Below are positions 33,411 to 45,294 of a stretch of DNA of 64,000 nt, piece by piece. The DNA lies in assembly GCF_027943255.1 (NCBI RefSeq), contig NC_072892.1, positions 160,830,792 to 160,894,791 of the forward strand, written 5' to 3'. The stretch is from Anastrepha obliqua. Taxonomy: Eukaryota > Arthropoda > Insecta > Diptera > Tephritidae. The notes below the pieces were generated by a model. That model saw only the letters and a list, made by a program, of their open reading frames with translations. It was not told the origin of the DNA and ran no database searches. The number at the start of each line of letters is the position of its first letter. Position 1 is the stretch's first letter. Both the position numbers and the translations under genes were made by a program.

Positions 33411-34705
33411 AGTATAGCACACGGACTTATTGACAAGTTTCGACAATTTTTAATTTTTTATATTTAATTTTAATAATTTATTTATGAAAACATAGTTCCT
33501 TTTTCAACGAAATTCATGTAGAACTAAGTTTTAAATTTTGTGCAAAATCAAACAAAATTTCAAAGTAAACATTTTTTTATCAGAATTTTGAGAAAAATTT
33601 GGAATATGCAGTTTTATTACTCATTGAATTTTGGTGCAAGTTTTAGGTAGCTGAAAAATCGCGTCGGTTTTTGACAATTTTTCTTTTCTTGAGAAAAAAT
33701 CGAAGCATGCATTATATGGAGAAAATGTACAAACTTCAGAGTCCAATTGAACTAAAATAATAGCGAAGCAATATTTAAGCACCTATACGTTTTTACTTAC
33801 TTTCCCAAACAAGCAATTAATTTAAAATAATCAATGAAGAGTTGGTTTGCTTGCTTTGGAACTACAAACAGAATTGGGCCTCATTACTTTTATCAGCACA
33901 ACTAAGCACTTTACGCTGCATACTTTTTCTTAGATACATTTATGAATCACCCTGTACTCGTAAGATAATTAAAACCTCAAAACACGTCTTGCCTCAACCA
34001 CAAATTTGCCTAAAAACAAAATCAATCAACTGGTTATCTCTTTCGATTGGTAATCCTCTAATGATTTACTAGACAACTTTGCGACTTTGGACGCAGAAAT
34101 TTGTTGCTAACCGACTAAACTACGTCAAAAACGATGTATAATTTATGAATTAATATGCAAGAATAGTTAAACGCTTTCGAATATGCCCGCATCGATAAAA
34201 TCAAAGCGAAAATAATCAAAGAGAAACGAAAATTTGAATATTTATTTTTGGAATTAGTTGATCAAACAGCCTCTTGGGACATTCACTCGCTCAGATGACT
34301 AAATCTACGCCAAATATTTTGCCATGTCATTAAATAAAATAAGTACGTACATATGTACTGCTTCACATATGTATGTATGTGTGTGTGTATAGGTAAGCAA
34401 ACAAATTTCCACGCCTATAAATATTTTTGCAGTCTGTTTGGTTGTATGCACCTAATCAACCGCATTAAGAATTAAGCAGCTTTTTGACGATCATCAACCG
34501 TTTAACCTATTGGACGCTTCCCTAACCAGTTGCTAAAATATTTGTATATTTGCGCTTGAACGTTTGGATATACACCCGTTGACAACTAATTGGAAACGTT
34601 AATGATAAAGCGTTGAAGTTTTTAGGATAAACGTCAATGTTTTGCGGCCTGAATCTTAAGAAGGCGATTTCCTTCAAATTTGGCAAGAGCGCACAAAGAA
34701 ACTAA
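33411..34705. other. Intergenic, one solo transposon-like end
   Basis: No gene recognised. CACCCTGTA at 33949-33957 looks like an outer end of a Tc1/mariner element, but no partner was found. (GT)n-like repeats lie near 34370-34392. The frame 33842-34072 has no motif. Confidence 0.3.
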
Positions 34706-35525
34706 TACAGTCTGTTACATAAGAGGGTGGTCACTGTTACACGTAGATAAAAAATCCGAGCGTCCCGTTTCTTTTTCTATGACATAGGGGGCGCCTCAGT
34801 CGTCCTTCATGCTTTTTGTAAAAAGTCAGCTGTCTGTCAAATTTAGTGGTCAATTGAGTGGTTTTTCGAAATGAGTGCTGTTGTTTACGCCTCTCGATTT
34901 GAGGCAATTTTTCTATGTTTGTATGAAAAAAGACCCAAATTAACGCAAACTGCTGCTGCGAAATATATGAGAAAGTCGAAGCAGTTCATTGGCAAGTGGA
35001 TAAATCGCTATAAAAAGGTTGGTAACGTTGATGATACTCCTGACGCGATTTTTCGCGGATGTGCAAGCAAAGTCTCAAAAACAACGAAAAAAACTTTGCG
35101 TGGAGCTGCTGTGAAATTGAAAGCAAAAGGTTTTGACATATCTTACGGAACGATTTACTGGCTTACCAATAAATTGAAATATTGCAGTACTTTGGAAAAA
35201 CCAATGTTAAGTGAAAAACTCGTTGAAAAACGAGTGGAATGGGCGAAGGAAAACTTGGACCGCGATTGGAGCAACGTAGTTTTTTCTGATGAATCCTCCT
35301 TCTGGGCATTTCCGAGCATCAAACACGCCTGGACAACCTCCACCAGTAGGCTGTTTCAACGGACTGTTAAACACCCCGTCAAGGTCCATGTTTGGGGGTG
35401 CTTCTCAAACAAAGGTTTCGGTACTTTGTTCTTATTTACCGAGAATTCAAATGCCGAAAAACTAATAAAATATATCAAAGGGCTTTGTTACCATCTGCTA
35501 AGCAATGGTATATCAAGAAAAATTA
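34706..35525 (+). mobile_element. 3'-truncated Tc1-type transposon
   Basis: A TA (34706-34707) precedes a likely terminal repeat CAGTCTGTTACATAAGAGGG. The transposase gene starts at 34871. The element stops abruptly near 35525, in the middle of the transposase; no right-hand terminal repeat was found, so it was truncated by deletion or by later rearrangement. Confidence 0.75.
34871..35525 (+). pseudogene. Tc1-like transposase, truncated
   Basis: Residues 1-199 read well: an N-terminal helix-turn-helix (about 20-50, SKQFIGKWINRYKKVG), a second DNA-binding part (about 65-105) and VVFSDESSFWAF carrying the first catalytic Asp at residue 140. HPVKVHVWGCFSNKGFG and LFLFTENSNAEKLI follow. A one-base frameshift at about 35470 moves the continuation (RALLPSAKQWYIKKN-like) out of frame. 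The second and third catalytic residues are missing. The open frame to 35650 past the truncation is fortuitous. Confidence 0.85.
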
Positions 35526-36185
35526 AAGCTGCTACTAAGGAGACGAAGGCTTATTTGACCGATTTTTGTGCTTTTTACATATTAAAAAAGGTTGGCACTT
35601 CCCTAATTTCAAGCGAAGTAAAGCTAAGATATAAACATAAAAATATTTAAACTCCCTCCGGTGCGACGTTTAGAGCACTGCGAATATGTACCGTACAGGG
35701 TTGCATTTTTCGACAGAAGTTACTAGTCACATTCTGGCAACCCAAAAAGGCGCATAGAGTGATTGAAGTGAGTAAAATGAAGGTCAAGTCAATGGAAGTA
35801 AATATGCGCCCTGCAATGAGCAGGGTAACAAATAACTTTAAATTTATTGAAAAGATAACAAAGGAAGACAGCTCAGTTATTGAGTGTTCCATCGAAAGTT
35901 TGTAATACTCGTACCTGGACCTTGACGGTGGTAGTTAAGCTTGCTTGCATTTTTGAAAGGCTGGACTGTGCCAAAGGAGTGGTCACCCATAATGGAAAGC
36001 CTAGCAGACACAAGACCGTCCGTGTTTTAAAACCGGAAGCTTTGCCTCACTTGCTGAGCAACTTCGCGGTAGGTCATCAATGTCCGTAACTGCAGAAGCA
36101 TCTGTCTCATAATGAGCGACTCCCTGGTGTGCTTTTGTTGCCAGTGGGGTGTTGGTATTATCCACACCTGGCAGTAGGTATTAAA
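35526..36185. other. Unassigned; possibly 5' region of the R1-like LINE
   Basis: No motif recognised. Given the ORF1 relic that follows on the plus strand, part of this could be its 5' untranslated region or ORF1 start, but I cannot support a boundary. Confidence 0.3.
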
Positions 36186-36189
36186 TGCA

Positions 36190-37550
36190 ATGTATCTTCC
36201 GACCATCACTTCTCTTGCGTATCCGCAGTCCAAGGACCAGACTGCAAAGCCTCCCGCTGATCCGAAAACCAAATCGGATGATACTCCATTAAAGGGGCCT
36301 GCGGTGGACAAACCCCGGGAACAAAAGAGGAAATTGGTATACAAAAGCTCAGTCAAGTTTCGTGAGAAGCTGAGCAAACGTGACCCAGACGGGATAAAGC
36401 GCTGAGAAAGAAACACGCACACAACGTCCGAAACTACGAAAAGCTGCAGCTTTGGCAAGGAAAATGGCAACCCCATCGTCGAAAAGACGGAGATCCAATG
36501 ACAACCAGACTTCTGGGAACAAGTGGATGAAACCATCTTCAAGTTTAAACTCACCGCCGAAGCTACAAGTAGCCATCATCGACCGTTGGTAGAGCCAGAA
36601 AATAAAATCCCAAACGAGAAGTGACTACTGGTAGAAGAGAAAATAATGAGATTTATTCTCACAGAGATCAAACAAGGCTCCAATAAAAATAGAGTCATAT
36701 TTGATAGTGTCAAATGGAACAAGAAAGTCAAGGTGGTGGAGTGCAGCAAGAAGAAGTCCTTGGCGCGTTTTACAGCCTGCATTCGCAGCTTTGAAGAAGG
36801 CCAGGAGGTAAATTAGATGTGGTACCATTAAAGGATGTAGTCTTTCGAACGACCGTGAGGGTGTGGGTTTCACCTCCACCAATAGAGGACGAAATCACCC
36901 TCTCACTGATAAAAGGTCAAACGAAGAGGTGCATTCCGAAGACTGTACCATAGTGAGAGGCCGTTTCAGAAATAAGAGAAACAGCAAAGATCTCTGACTA
37001 AGCACCTGACACCAATCGGAGCTAATCCTCACGGACTTGCACGGATATTTGAGATATGGATGGGGTACCTAAGGCTTCTCTTACTCGAAGAGAAGCAGAA
37101 GAACAGCAATGAAACCACAGCCGCTGAAGGTGGTGTAAACTAATTTGCATCACTGTAGAGCAGCAACGGATGATTCTCTTTATGGAGGAGCAGGAAGTAG
37201 GTGTGACCCTTATACAAGAACCATGAGTCATGCAGGGCAAAGTCGCTGACCTCGGCAAGCCTAACCACAAGCTACTGATTGATAACACTCAAGGTAAGAT
37301 AAGAAGTTGCATCTTGGTTAGAAAAACCTTTAATGGAAAATTTATAAATATATATTTCTCTTCCCGCAGTATTGCAACGCAGATATGACGCTGGCCTTAT
37401 GTTAGCACAGCGGGGCTTCAACCTCCTCAGCATACCTGTCGTTTGAAGAGGAATACCTGCCATCGCAGCTATATTACTTAGACACCTAGTCCAATGAACC
37501 AGCGGAAGGGAACTGGATCTAGTGGGAGGTTCTGCTGAGAGTGTGCATCG
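36190..37550 (+). pseudogene. R1-like LINE ORF1 and endonuclease relic
   Basis: The ORF1 part (36190-36405) reads KPREQKRKLVYKSSVKFREK, then LSKRDPDGIK; a further stretch gives TSGNKWMKPSSSLNSPPKLQ and AIIDRW near 36510-36590. Later pieces include CTIVRGRFRNKRNSKDL near 36940 and LILTDLHGYLRYGWGT near 37020. ORF2 then begins with TNLHHCRAATD and MEEQEVGVTLIQEP near 37140-37225, an APE endonuclease opening with the LIQEP motif, and NHKLLIDNTQGKIRSCILVR after it. Many stops and frame changes. RT is absent here. Confidence 0.65.
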
Positions 37551-37559
37551 AAAAAAAAA

Positions 37560-38774
37560 ATACAAAAAATTATTTGGAGTATAATTTTGGGTCAGATGTA
37601 TGGTAAAGAAATGTATTAAAAGAGAGTAAGCAAATTTTATTCAACGTAAGTGTAATTTATATAAAAAATATCATAAGCAAATTCTTTTCAAGCGTTTCTA
37701 GTTAGTTGTCAGCGGCTGTATACTGGCATGTTCGTACATATATATTAATATTAGTCAAATTCACGGCATTCTTTAAACATTAATTTATTCCCTTATAAAT
37801 ACAAAACGCGTATTTATTATGGAAATGACGTCGTTGTGACGTCAAAACACAAATTATAATTTATAACAGAAATACTTGTTTGCAGCAAAAAAAAAACAAT
37901 AACACAAAAAACACTGACATAAAGAAACAGTTGTACAAAAAATACACATAAAAAATTCACAAAACAGTTAAGACAAATAGCAGCGGTGAAAAACATATAC
38001 ACATCCGACTACAAAAGGAAAAATTCCGATTAGTAAATTTTTATGAACCAACAAACGGTGGTACGAGAAGCTCTTTAAACGACTAATTCCAAGCCTATAT
38101 TTGTGATAATAACATCTTAAAATAAGTTCATTCAATAGCCACACTCGTCAGTTCTTGTGTGAGTATAAAAATAGCTGGTAAGCTGGATGATATTATATGT
38201 AAATTTATTTTAGACTACAGCGATACGGAGCCCCCCAATATTTGATGGCGTATACTCGTAATTTGTGAGCTTTTAAGCTATCAACGACATTTTCGTTTTT
38301 TGTAAATTTATTATCGCTACTAAATTTCAGAAATCATAACTTAATGCAACTCAAATAGATGATAAGTTCAAGCACAGGTAGATAAAATTTAATTGAATGC
38401 GCTGCACGCCCGCAGGCTTGCGTTAAGTTGGTTATTGACCTGAAATTTAATAGAGCCAGCCAGCTGGCGCAGCAGGCAAAATGTGAAAGAAACATCTGAT
38501 AAGCTGGCTGTAAAGAGCCACATTTGCTCACAAGTCTAATGCAACTTTCGGTTAACGTTTGATGGATTAAAAAAGTCACATTGAAATATTTATATTCGCA
38601 TTGTTTAGTGAGATAAATAAAGTGGCGTGTGATATAAAATTATATATATCATGAGATTAATTTACTTTGAAATGCCTAACGAAAAAAAAGGTTGATTTTT
38701 TCATCAACGGCAAGTAATTTGGTATCAAAATCTTATGAAAATAAGAATTTTATATTGGAAATTATATATGTACA
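37560..38774. other. Intergenic DNA without a supported gene
   Basis: AT-rich. Frames at 37817-38002 and 38334-38579 have no motif. No repeats with paired ends were recognised. Confidence 0.3.
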
Positions 38775-39693
38775 TAAAGGGCTTCATTGAAAAGTAATGA
38801 GCCTTCACGCGCGGAGCGTCTGCCAAGCGATCAACCCAATCGGCCTGTGGGGGAAAATGATCGTTGGACCTTCCCCTTCCACTAGAAACCGGTCCCAGTT
38901 CGCTGGCAACAGCGGTGCAGTCAACATCGCCCCGCGCGTGAAAGCTGTTTTAAAAGTATGTTAGGATTTTGCAGTGGCTAAAATGCAACGATCGTTGGAG
39001 CAATGTTACTCGATTAAATTTTGCGTAAAGCAAAACAAAACGAGTACCGAAGCCATTGGAGGCTTACGGGGACCAATCTCTGGCCAGTACCCAGGTAAAA
39101 CGGTGGCACAAGTCGTTCAAGGAAGGCCGGGAGGACGTCGAAGACGAACAGCGATCTGGTAGGCCTTCGACCACGCAAACAGTCCACAATCGTCCACAAG
39201 GAGTTTGTACCTCCAGGAAGCACTGTAAACGCGGCATTTTACGAAGAAGTGCTCCTTCGGCTGAAAAACCTCGTCGCCCGGGTTCGGCCCGACCTCGTCA
39301 ACAAGTGGACCCTTCATCACGACAATGCGCCGGCGCACACCGCCTTCCACTGCACCTCTGCATTGGCCAAGATTGGGGTTCCGGTGCTTCCCAACCCTCC
39401 CTACAGCCCAGACCTGTCCCCACCGGACTTCTTCTTGCTCCCGAGCCTGAAAAGAAAGCTGAAGGGGAGGCGTTTCGACTCCATTGTGGCGATCCAAAAA
39501 ACTGTGACCGCCGAATTGAACGCGATTCCGGCGGATGAGTTTAAAAAATGTTTCCTGCAGTGAAAAGACCGCTACCAGCGGTGTATTGACGCTCAAGGGT
39601 CTTGTTTTGCAGAGTATTAGTTGTATAAGCCAAAAGATTTAATAAAACTGCTTAAAAAAAATAAGGCTGATTACTTTTCAATCAAACCCTGTA
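38775..39693 (+). mobile_element. Internally deleted mariner (DD34D) with both ends
   Basis: Element 38777-39691 (915 bp) with TA outside both ends. Left end AAGGGCTTCATTGAAAAGTA and right end complement CAGGGTTTGATTGAAAAGTA match over most of about 28 bp. It is GC-richer than its surroundings. Full mariners are about 1.3 kb, so about 0.35 kb is missing from the middle of the transposase. Confidence 0.9.
38983..39618 (+). pseudogene. mariner (DD34D) transposase, internal deletion
   Basis: N-terminus MQRSLEQCYSIKFCVKQNKT, then a frame change into LEAYGDQSLASTQVKRWHKS and FKEGREDVEDEQRSGRPSTT (39056-39175). The middle, including the first catalytic Asp, is deleted. The sequence resumes with EFVPPGSTVNAAFYEEVLLR, HHDNAPAHTA, and NPPYSPDLSPPDFFLLP (about 39195-39450). 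The two remaining Asp residues (HHDN and PPDFF) keep 34 residues between them. A stop at 39561-39563 precedes the last residues, which read on as DRYQRCIDAQGSCF. Confidence 0.9.
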
Positions 39694-39904
39694 TAAGGGA
39701 TGTCTTTCGAAGCATGTGAAATGGCGACAGAAAAGTACGCTTTTATGGCAAAAAATCAAAAAATCCAATCTTTCGACGTAGTAAGCAGTTGGATTTCTAG
39801 TAGAGCCCAAAATACCAGGGTATCGAGCAGTGCCCATAGCTCAAAACACCTTCATTGCCCATCTGCTCAAACGTTTGTGCGAAATTTTCGAACTTTTCAA
39901 CAAT

Positions 39905-40690
39905 TTGAACTATAATGACCTTCTGCACCCAAATTACAGCTATATCAAACATGTTTAGACTACAAAGACTGGCGTGTCGAAGCATAACAGGGTCTATGAG
40001 AACTACCCCAACTGCTGACATGGAAGCGCTTGCAAATCTACCACCGCTACACTTAGCAATACAAGAGGAAACTGCTACCTATGCAAGCACTCACATTTCA
40101 TATGAAAGGAAAACTTAAACCACGAGATGTTATTGGACACCTCAATATCCTAAACAGGGTTGAACATGCCAGACACATGACCCACACGAAGGACCGCACG
40201 GAACCCATCCTCAATTTTACTTAGACGTACAAAGTTAGCTTCCCGTCCGGGGAAGAGTGGAACACTAGCCCAACATGGCTGCATGATGACTCGCAAAAAT
40301 GGTATACAGATGGTTCCGAAACGCTCCAAGGAGTAGGAGCAGGAAAAGTGGGGCCTAGAGCACACAAATCATTAGCACTGAGTACAGATACCATAATTTT
40401 CTATGCAGATCTTTTCGGCATAATGGAAACAGTGAAAATCGTATCTTAAAGAGAGTCTGAGAAAGTAAAAACTAAAATACTTTAGGACAACCTTAAAGCC
40501 TTGAAATTGAGAAGGAATTCTTAAAAGGTCGAGCCAAGGAGCACCAGAAGATTTGGTAGTTCCTAAAACACTCAGGCTAAAACGCCCATTGTATTTAGAG
40601 CTCTGGAAAGAGGGTAGATAGTCAAGGAGGGAAGGAGAAAAGTATCAGAGAAACAGATAGGAAAGAATAGAAACAGAGATAGAGATAGTT
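39905..40690 (+). pseudogene. LINE RT C-terminus and RNase H, left half of a split LINE
   Basis: FRLQRLACRSITGSMRTTPT and LPPLHLAIQEE (about 39955-40075) are the RT thumb to connection region. QKWYTDGSETLQGVGAGK, with the RNase H first Asp, and FYADLFGIMETVKIV follow near 40300-40445. Decayed sequence continues to about 40500-40690, where a minus-strand LINE begins. Its C-terminal continuation is found at 42055-42262. Frame changes occur near 40115 and 40210. Confidence 0.75.
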
Positions 40691-42050
40691 AGTATTGTGA
40701 GAATTTTCCAGACTCTTTGACAAATCTGTAAATATCCCCCAGTTTTAGAGAACGGATATTACTCAATCTCATGACATCGGAGCCCAAAACTCGTAGCCGT
40801 GCTCCAGCGAAGGCAGGACACTCACAGATAAAGTGCTTAGTGCTATTCGTCTCTACTAAGCAAAACAGGCATATTCTGATCCCATGGGTTGTGATAATTG
40901 TAATAATACCGACCATCAACCGAATGTCTTTTCTTCCAAGTTTTAGTAGAAAGTTTCACAGTTTTCTGTTCGGACTTGTCACAAAACACTTTGCAGTTCT
41001 GCAGCGTTCTATACCGGACCATCGCTCTTTGTGTAGATTGCCTACATAATCGCTGATCCAATTCATGATTCCTGCTAAACGGATTCCATTTGTTGGCTCT
41101 GGCCCCTGTGGGGGAGCCGCTGATCCATCGGGAATTTCGTTTCCTTGAATACCGGAGTGTCCCGGAACCCATATAAGTACAAGCCCGTTTTGTCTTGCGA
41201 CAGAATTAAGCTTTTTCTTACATTCTTGAACAATCTTTGAGGTTTGCTTCGCGTTCTCTAGGGCCTTCAGTGCAGCCTGACTGTCCCTGAAAACTCCAAT
41301 CTGTTTCCCGCTCCATCTCCTCTCGATTATCCATTCGGCTACTTTCAGGACGGCAAAAACTTCTGTTTGGAAAACAGTTGCCGTTTACCCCATTGTATAG
41401 TGATACTTATTACTATCGTTTAAGTACCATCCGGCTCCAGACCCTATTTCATTCTTGGACCCATCGGTAAAGAAAATATCCGTCAAACCTCCTGCATGCA
41501 TTCTGGATTGCTCCATTGCTCACGCATCTGACATCAAATTTTCTTTCAAATGCAACTATGGGTATCAGGTCGTCTTTAGATACCAAACACAGTGGATACT
41601 GCTCAGATAGCAACTTAAAGATTTCTCTGTGTCCCAAAGTTCCGTCTTTATGCCAGAAACCATATTTATGGAGTCTATACATTGCTTTTATTGCTTCCTG
41701 TTGTATCTTAAGATCCAAGTGGAGCAAATCATGCTATGCTTGCTTAGGCCATCACCAGAGGTTGTACTCACGGCACCCCTGATGCATAAACATACACTTC
41801 TTTGCAGCCTGTATAGTTCCCGGATTGTGACTTAACCATGCTCCGTCGTCATCATACCACAGAGGCGTAAGTGATGATTGGTCTGATAAGTGCTGGACCA
41901 CAGCAGGTTTCAGACCTCAGGTTTTACCAAAGGCCCTGCGGCATTGCTGAAAGATCCTCAATGCGCGATTCACCTTCAATGAAACGTGTGTCTCCCAAGT
42001 CAGCTTCTTATCCAAGATCACTACTTAAAGCCGTAAATAGCTTTGAATTT
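40600..42050 (-). mobile_element. RNase H-type LINE 3' half inserted in another LINE
   Basis: Read from right to left: VVILDKKLTWETHVSLKVNR and LRIFQQCRRAFGKT near 42025-41940, then LDLKIQQEAIKAMYRLHKYG and WHKDGTLGHREIFKLLSEQY (41449-41727). DGSKNEIGSGAGWYLNDSNK near 41465-41405 and VLIWVPGHSGIQGNEIPDGS near 41185-41120 carry RNase H acidic residues. A knuckle, CLFCLVETNSTKHFICECP, lies near 40870-40815, with the end GDIYRFVKESGKF near 40700. The 3' UTR probably runs to about 40600 or lower. Several frameshifts. Confidence 0.8.
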
Positions 42051-42054
42051 AATT

Positions 42055-42300
42055 CGTCCTTAAATGGTCTTTGGTCAGTGGAGGACTTATAGACCACTTT
42101 GCCTGCAATAAACATATCAATAGAATAGGACTATCTAGCACTAGTCTATGCTGGTTCTGCTGTGATGTAGAAAAGTCCATGGAACACCTAATCACCAATT
42201 GTGAAGCAATAGATCACAGGAAACACAGAATCCTGGGCTCTTACCTTCTAGAGAATGAATAGAGTTAAAAGACACAGAAGAAGCGCTGAGACTTAAAGCG
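42055..42300 (+). pseudogene. LINE C-terminal knuckle, right half of the split LINE
   Basis: HFACNKHINRIGLSSTSLCW followed by FCCDVEKSMEHLITNCEAID is the TGHC...H..R.G / C..C...H...C knuckle segment. The frame ends RILGSYLLENE with a stop at 42260-42262. It is on the same strand as the RNase H relic at 39.9-40.69 kb and lies just past the minus-strand LINE, so it is interpreted as the displaced end of that element. Confidence 0.7.
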
Positions 42301-42363
42301 ACCGTTTTGATAAAGTTTTGAGTTTACCATTTTTCACTAAATGCATCCAATTATCTAACATAA

Positions 42364-42673
42364 TTTGCGCTTACACCCTTTATTGGGTATTTGGCCGAGA
42401 TGCTCCCGAGATTTGTGGCGTGCGACTTGATGTTCTTTTTTTTTCAAAAATGGTGACACCTACAGTCTTACCTATGCCGCCTCCGAACGGCAAACGGTTT
42501 CTTATTAGGAGGTTTTTCATGTCGGAAATATTCTCGAAGATTTGCATTTGCCTGCCGCGGGGCGACTGCTATTAAACTTTTTTTGTTTTTTAATTTTTTG
42601 GTGTTTCATGCAAGAGATCTCGAAGCCGGACACTATCGAATGGTAGTCGCGCTCAAAGTCATTCGGCTACGAC
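42364..42673 (-). mobile_element. tRNA-derived SINE copy, diverged
   Basis: On the plus strand it reads GCGCTTACACCC, TTGGCCGAGATGCTCC, TTTGTGGCGTGCG, CTCCGAACGGCAAACGG, TTTGCCTGCCGCGGGGCGAC and ATTCGGCTACG. This is the complement of the family seen at 23.9 kb. The box A region is recognisable at 42659-42670; box B is degraded (GAGATCTCGAAGCC near 42614). No clear target duplication was seen. Confidence 0.75.
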
Positions 42674-42679
42674 TGCTTT

Positions 42680-43260
42680 TAAGTGAATAGTGATAATTTT
42701 TAATACTTAATAATGCAAACTGCACAAAAACAAGTGGCAACGAAACCAATTTTTTATTTTTTTATGTAGATGAGCTCCAAATCACAAAAAACCCCCGAAA
42801 AAACAGACATGCGTATACTAAACTGGTTCCCTAAAACTTCGGTAAAAATAAAAAAAAAAAATTAGAGGAAACAGTTCATTAACCCTTTTTTTGTTTAATT
42901 TAAAAAAATATTACCAATCAAACTAATTCTTTTTATAATTTTCGTTTTTCACAGGTGGATCCGGATAACCAAAATGGTGGCAACTCCGGATAAAACTTTA
43001 AACATCGGTAAAGCATTCTAGAGAAACCAGTTAATCCTTCAATGATTTTTTTTGGTTTTTTTGCTAATCTAGAAAAATATGTTACCGGTCAAAAAAAAAT
43101 TGTTGAATTTTTTTAATGTATCATTTGCTCATCAAAATAGTGAAATATTCTTTAGAAAGCGTCAAATGCACTTCAGATGAGTAAAATTAACTTTAAACAC
43201 CAATAAATATAAACAGATTCCAGAGAAATTAGAGGAAACATCAGTCCAAATTAGAGACAT
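42680..43260. repeat. AT-rich repeat-like stretch
   Basis: GTGGCAAC occurs at about 42740 and 42975, roughly 237 bp apart. GAGGAAACAG-, GAGAAACCAG- and GAGGAAACAT-type words occur near 42862, 43020 and 43233. This may be two or three very diverged units, possibly related to the 17.5-18.8 kb satellite, but the match is weak. Confidence 0.35.
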
Positions 43261-44885
43261 CACAATAGATCTCTAGCCCTATGCGGGATTCCTCTGCACC
43301 CTTACGGAGTGTGGCAACCACCGTAACTTAACCTAGCGTATGCTGGGAGGGAGCCAAATATATAAGCTAGTACAAAATCTCAAATATCTGTTTATCGCAC
43401 CATAGATTACTGCTGCATAGAATAGTTTCAGGTGAAAGATGAGCTCAGAAGTTGACACCCGCGAGTACCTCCGAAATAGTGAATCCAAAAAACATACGCG
43501 CGCACGAATTCACCGAAATGTTGCTAGCAGAAAGGCAAATGCGCTCAATCCAACACAGCTTTATCCTGAGTTTAATAAGGGAACTGGGCAGAGGGTACAA
43601 AAAACATGCGGTTGAAGTGAAAGCCTCATAAAAAATCTAATCTAGGGAAGCAGAAAGTCAATGGCTAGAAAGCCAGGCAATCGAATATATCCAACAGATC
43701 CATGAGGCGATTTCTGTAGCTATGACGAGCTGCAAACTAAAGCTATTAGCAAGATTTTTGAACGGCTTTCGACCAACTCTGTGCACGGGTAGTGCAAAAA
43801 AAGAAAGAAAAAAAGCAAATTACCCCAACAAATAAAAATGTTTGCCTCGTCATTTTATGTACACACAAGTGGTGGAAGGCTAATACGTCATTATTGTCAT
43901 ACAATTGGCCACAGCTGTCAAACAGTACATAGCTAGGCATATAAATATGTACTTTGTATGTATCAGGAAATCCATGCATACCTCCTCCTCCTAGCCATGC
44001 GATGAAAGCAAAACGCTGACGCAGCAACCCAGTTAAAATTGTTGTTTCATTTGATGAAAATTGCATACCGCAGAGTATTCGAAGCGGAAACATTAACGAT
44101 GACAACTTGATTCAAAGCAAGGAAGATATAAGAATCCCATACAATTAGGCCAAACGTAGGAACAAAAAATATTTGAAATAAAAAAGTGAATTACCCCAAA
44201 TTCTGGTGTGTACTTGGCAAATGCCTTTGAAGCATGAATTTGTACTTAACATTCAAGTGGGCGGCTGACATTTATAATTTTTTCCCCTTCATTCTGATTT
44301 GTTGCGCTTGTTAATGCTATCGTGTGCCGATAAGTGTTTCCATGTGTGGTGGTTTCTTTTTTTTTTTCTTGTGTGGAGATTTTTTTTCTTTTTGTTTTCT
44401 TGTGTGGTGATTTCCTTTTTGTTGTTGTTTTTTTCTTGTATGGTGTTTTGTTGTAACCAATCATAAGTGTTTGTTGTTAGACAATTGCTTTTGTAGTCGA
44501 TTGCGCGAAACTCTCATCCACTCTCTATTTAAGGAGACATTGTTTTGTGTTGCGGAGGAGAAGGCATTTTTTGAGTGTGTGGTCAGATAAGAGCAAATGA
44601 GGGAGAGGCTAAAACTAAGATAGGCACATATAATGGAGATAGTACTTAAAAAGATAAAGCGTGTCCGTACATGCGACAAGAGAAATTAGAAAATGCCGAA
44701 TATTGGCGCAAAATTAATCACCCTATCGGAAAATTTATAATTTAATTTATATAATTGCGTCTTACGTCAATCAAATTCGACACTTGTGATCTAAACTGCT
44801 GCAGTATACAAACAGAAAAGCAATGGAGGGTGTAAAGGTCAAAATAAAGATTTCAATAAATAAATAAAGATAAAAATAATTCATT
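43261..44885. other. Intergenic DNA without a supported gene
   Basis: Frames at 43746-44105 and 44246-44679 on the minus strand have no motif; one is Lys/Thr-rich low complexity from (TTTTTC)n DNA near 44350-44450. The plus-strand stretch 43440-43630 is GC-richer and could be a decayed element, but no family is recognisable. GGCGCAAAATTAATCACC near 44705 is a fragment of the dispersed repeat seen at 45.3 kb. Confidence 0.3.
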
Positions 44886-44889
44886 TAGT

Positions 44890-45290
44890 CATCATCATCA
44901 TTATCGTGTGGCGCTACAGCTTCTTGTGAGCTTCGGCCTGCTGAACAGTACACCTGCATGCTGCTCTATCCGTCGCCGTTTCCTTCCAGTTCTTTAAAAT
45001 AAGCTTTTCCAAGTCTTTTTCCACTTCATCTATCCACCTCGATCTTGGTCTTCCTTTTGCTTTATTTGTGTATGCGTTCGCTTCCAGAATTTTCCTTTGA
45101 GCTCTTGAAATGTCCATTCTCATAACGTGGCCTAGCCGTCGTATTCGTTGCGCTTTGATGTAACGTACTATACTTTCGTTACATTAATAAGTTCGTCCAG
45201 TTCGTCATTTCATCGTATGCGCCATTCGTCTTGTGCAATTCTGACTGCACCAAATGATTTTCTGAGAACTTTGCTTTCAAATGTTTGCGG
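44890..45290 (-). pseudogene. RTE-like LINE 3' relic
   Basis: Read from right to left: YIKAQRIRRLGHVMRMDISR and AQRKILEANAY, then KAKGRPRSRWIDEVEKDLEK, then NWKETATDRAACR and a stop near 44912. GHVMRMD and KGRPRSRWIDEVEKDL are the C-terminal signature of RTE-like LINEs. Only the last ~130 residues are present. Different family from the one at 6.3 kb. Confidence 0.75.
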
Positions 45291-45294
45291 TTTT

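Noticed and set aside
33949..33957. CACCCTGTA as the right end of another mariner
   Set aside because: No matching left end found; solo short strings of this kind occur by chance.
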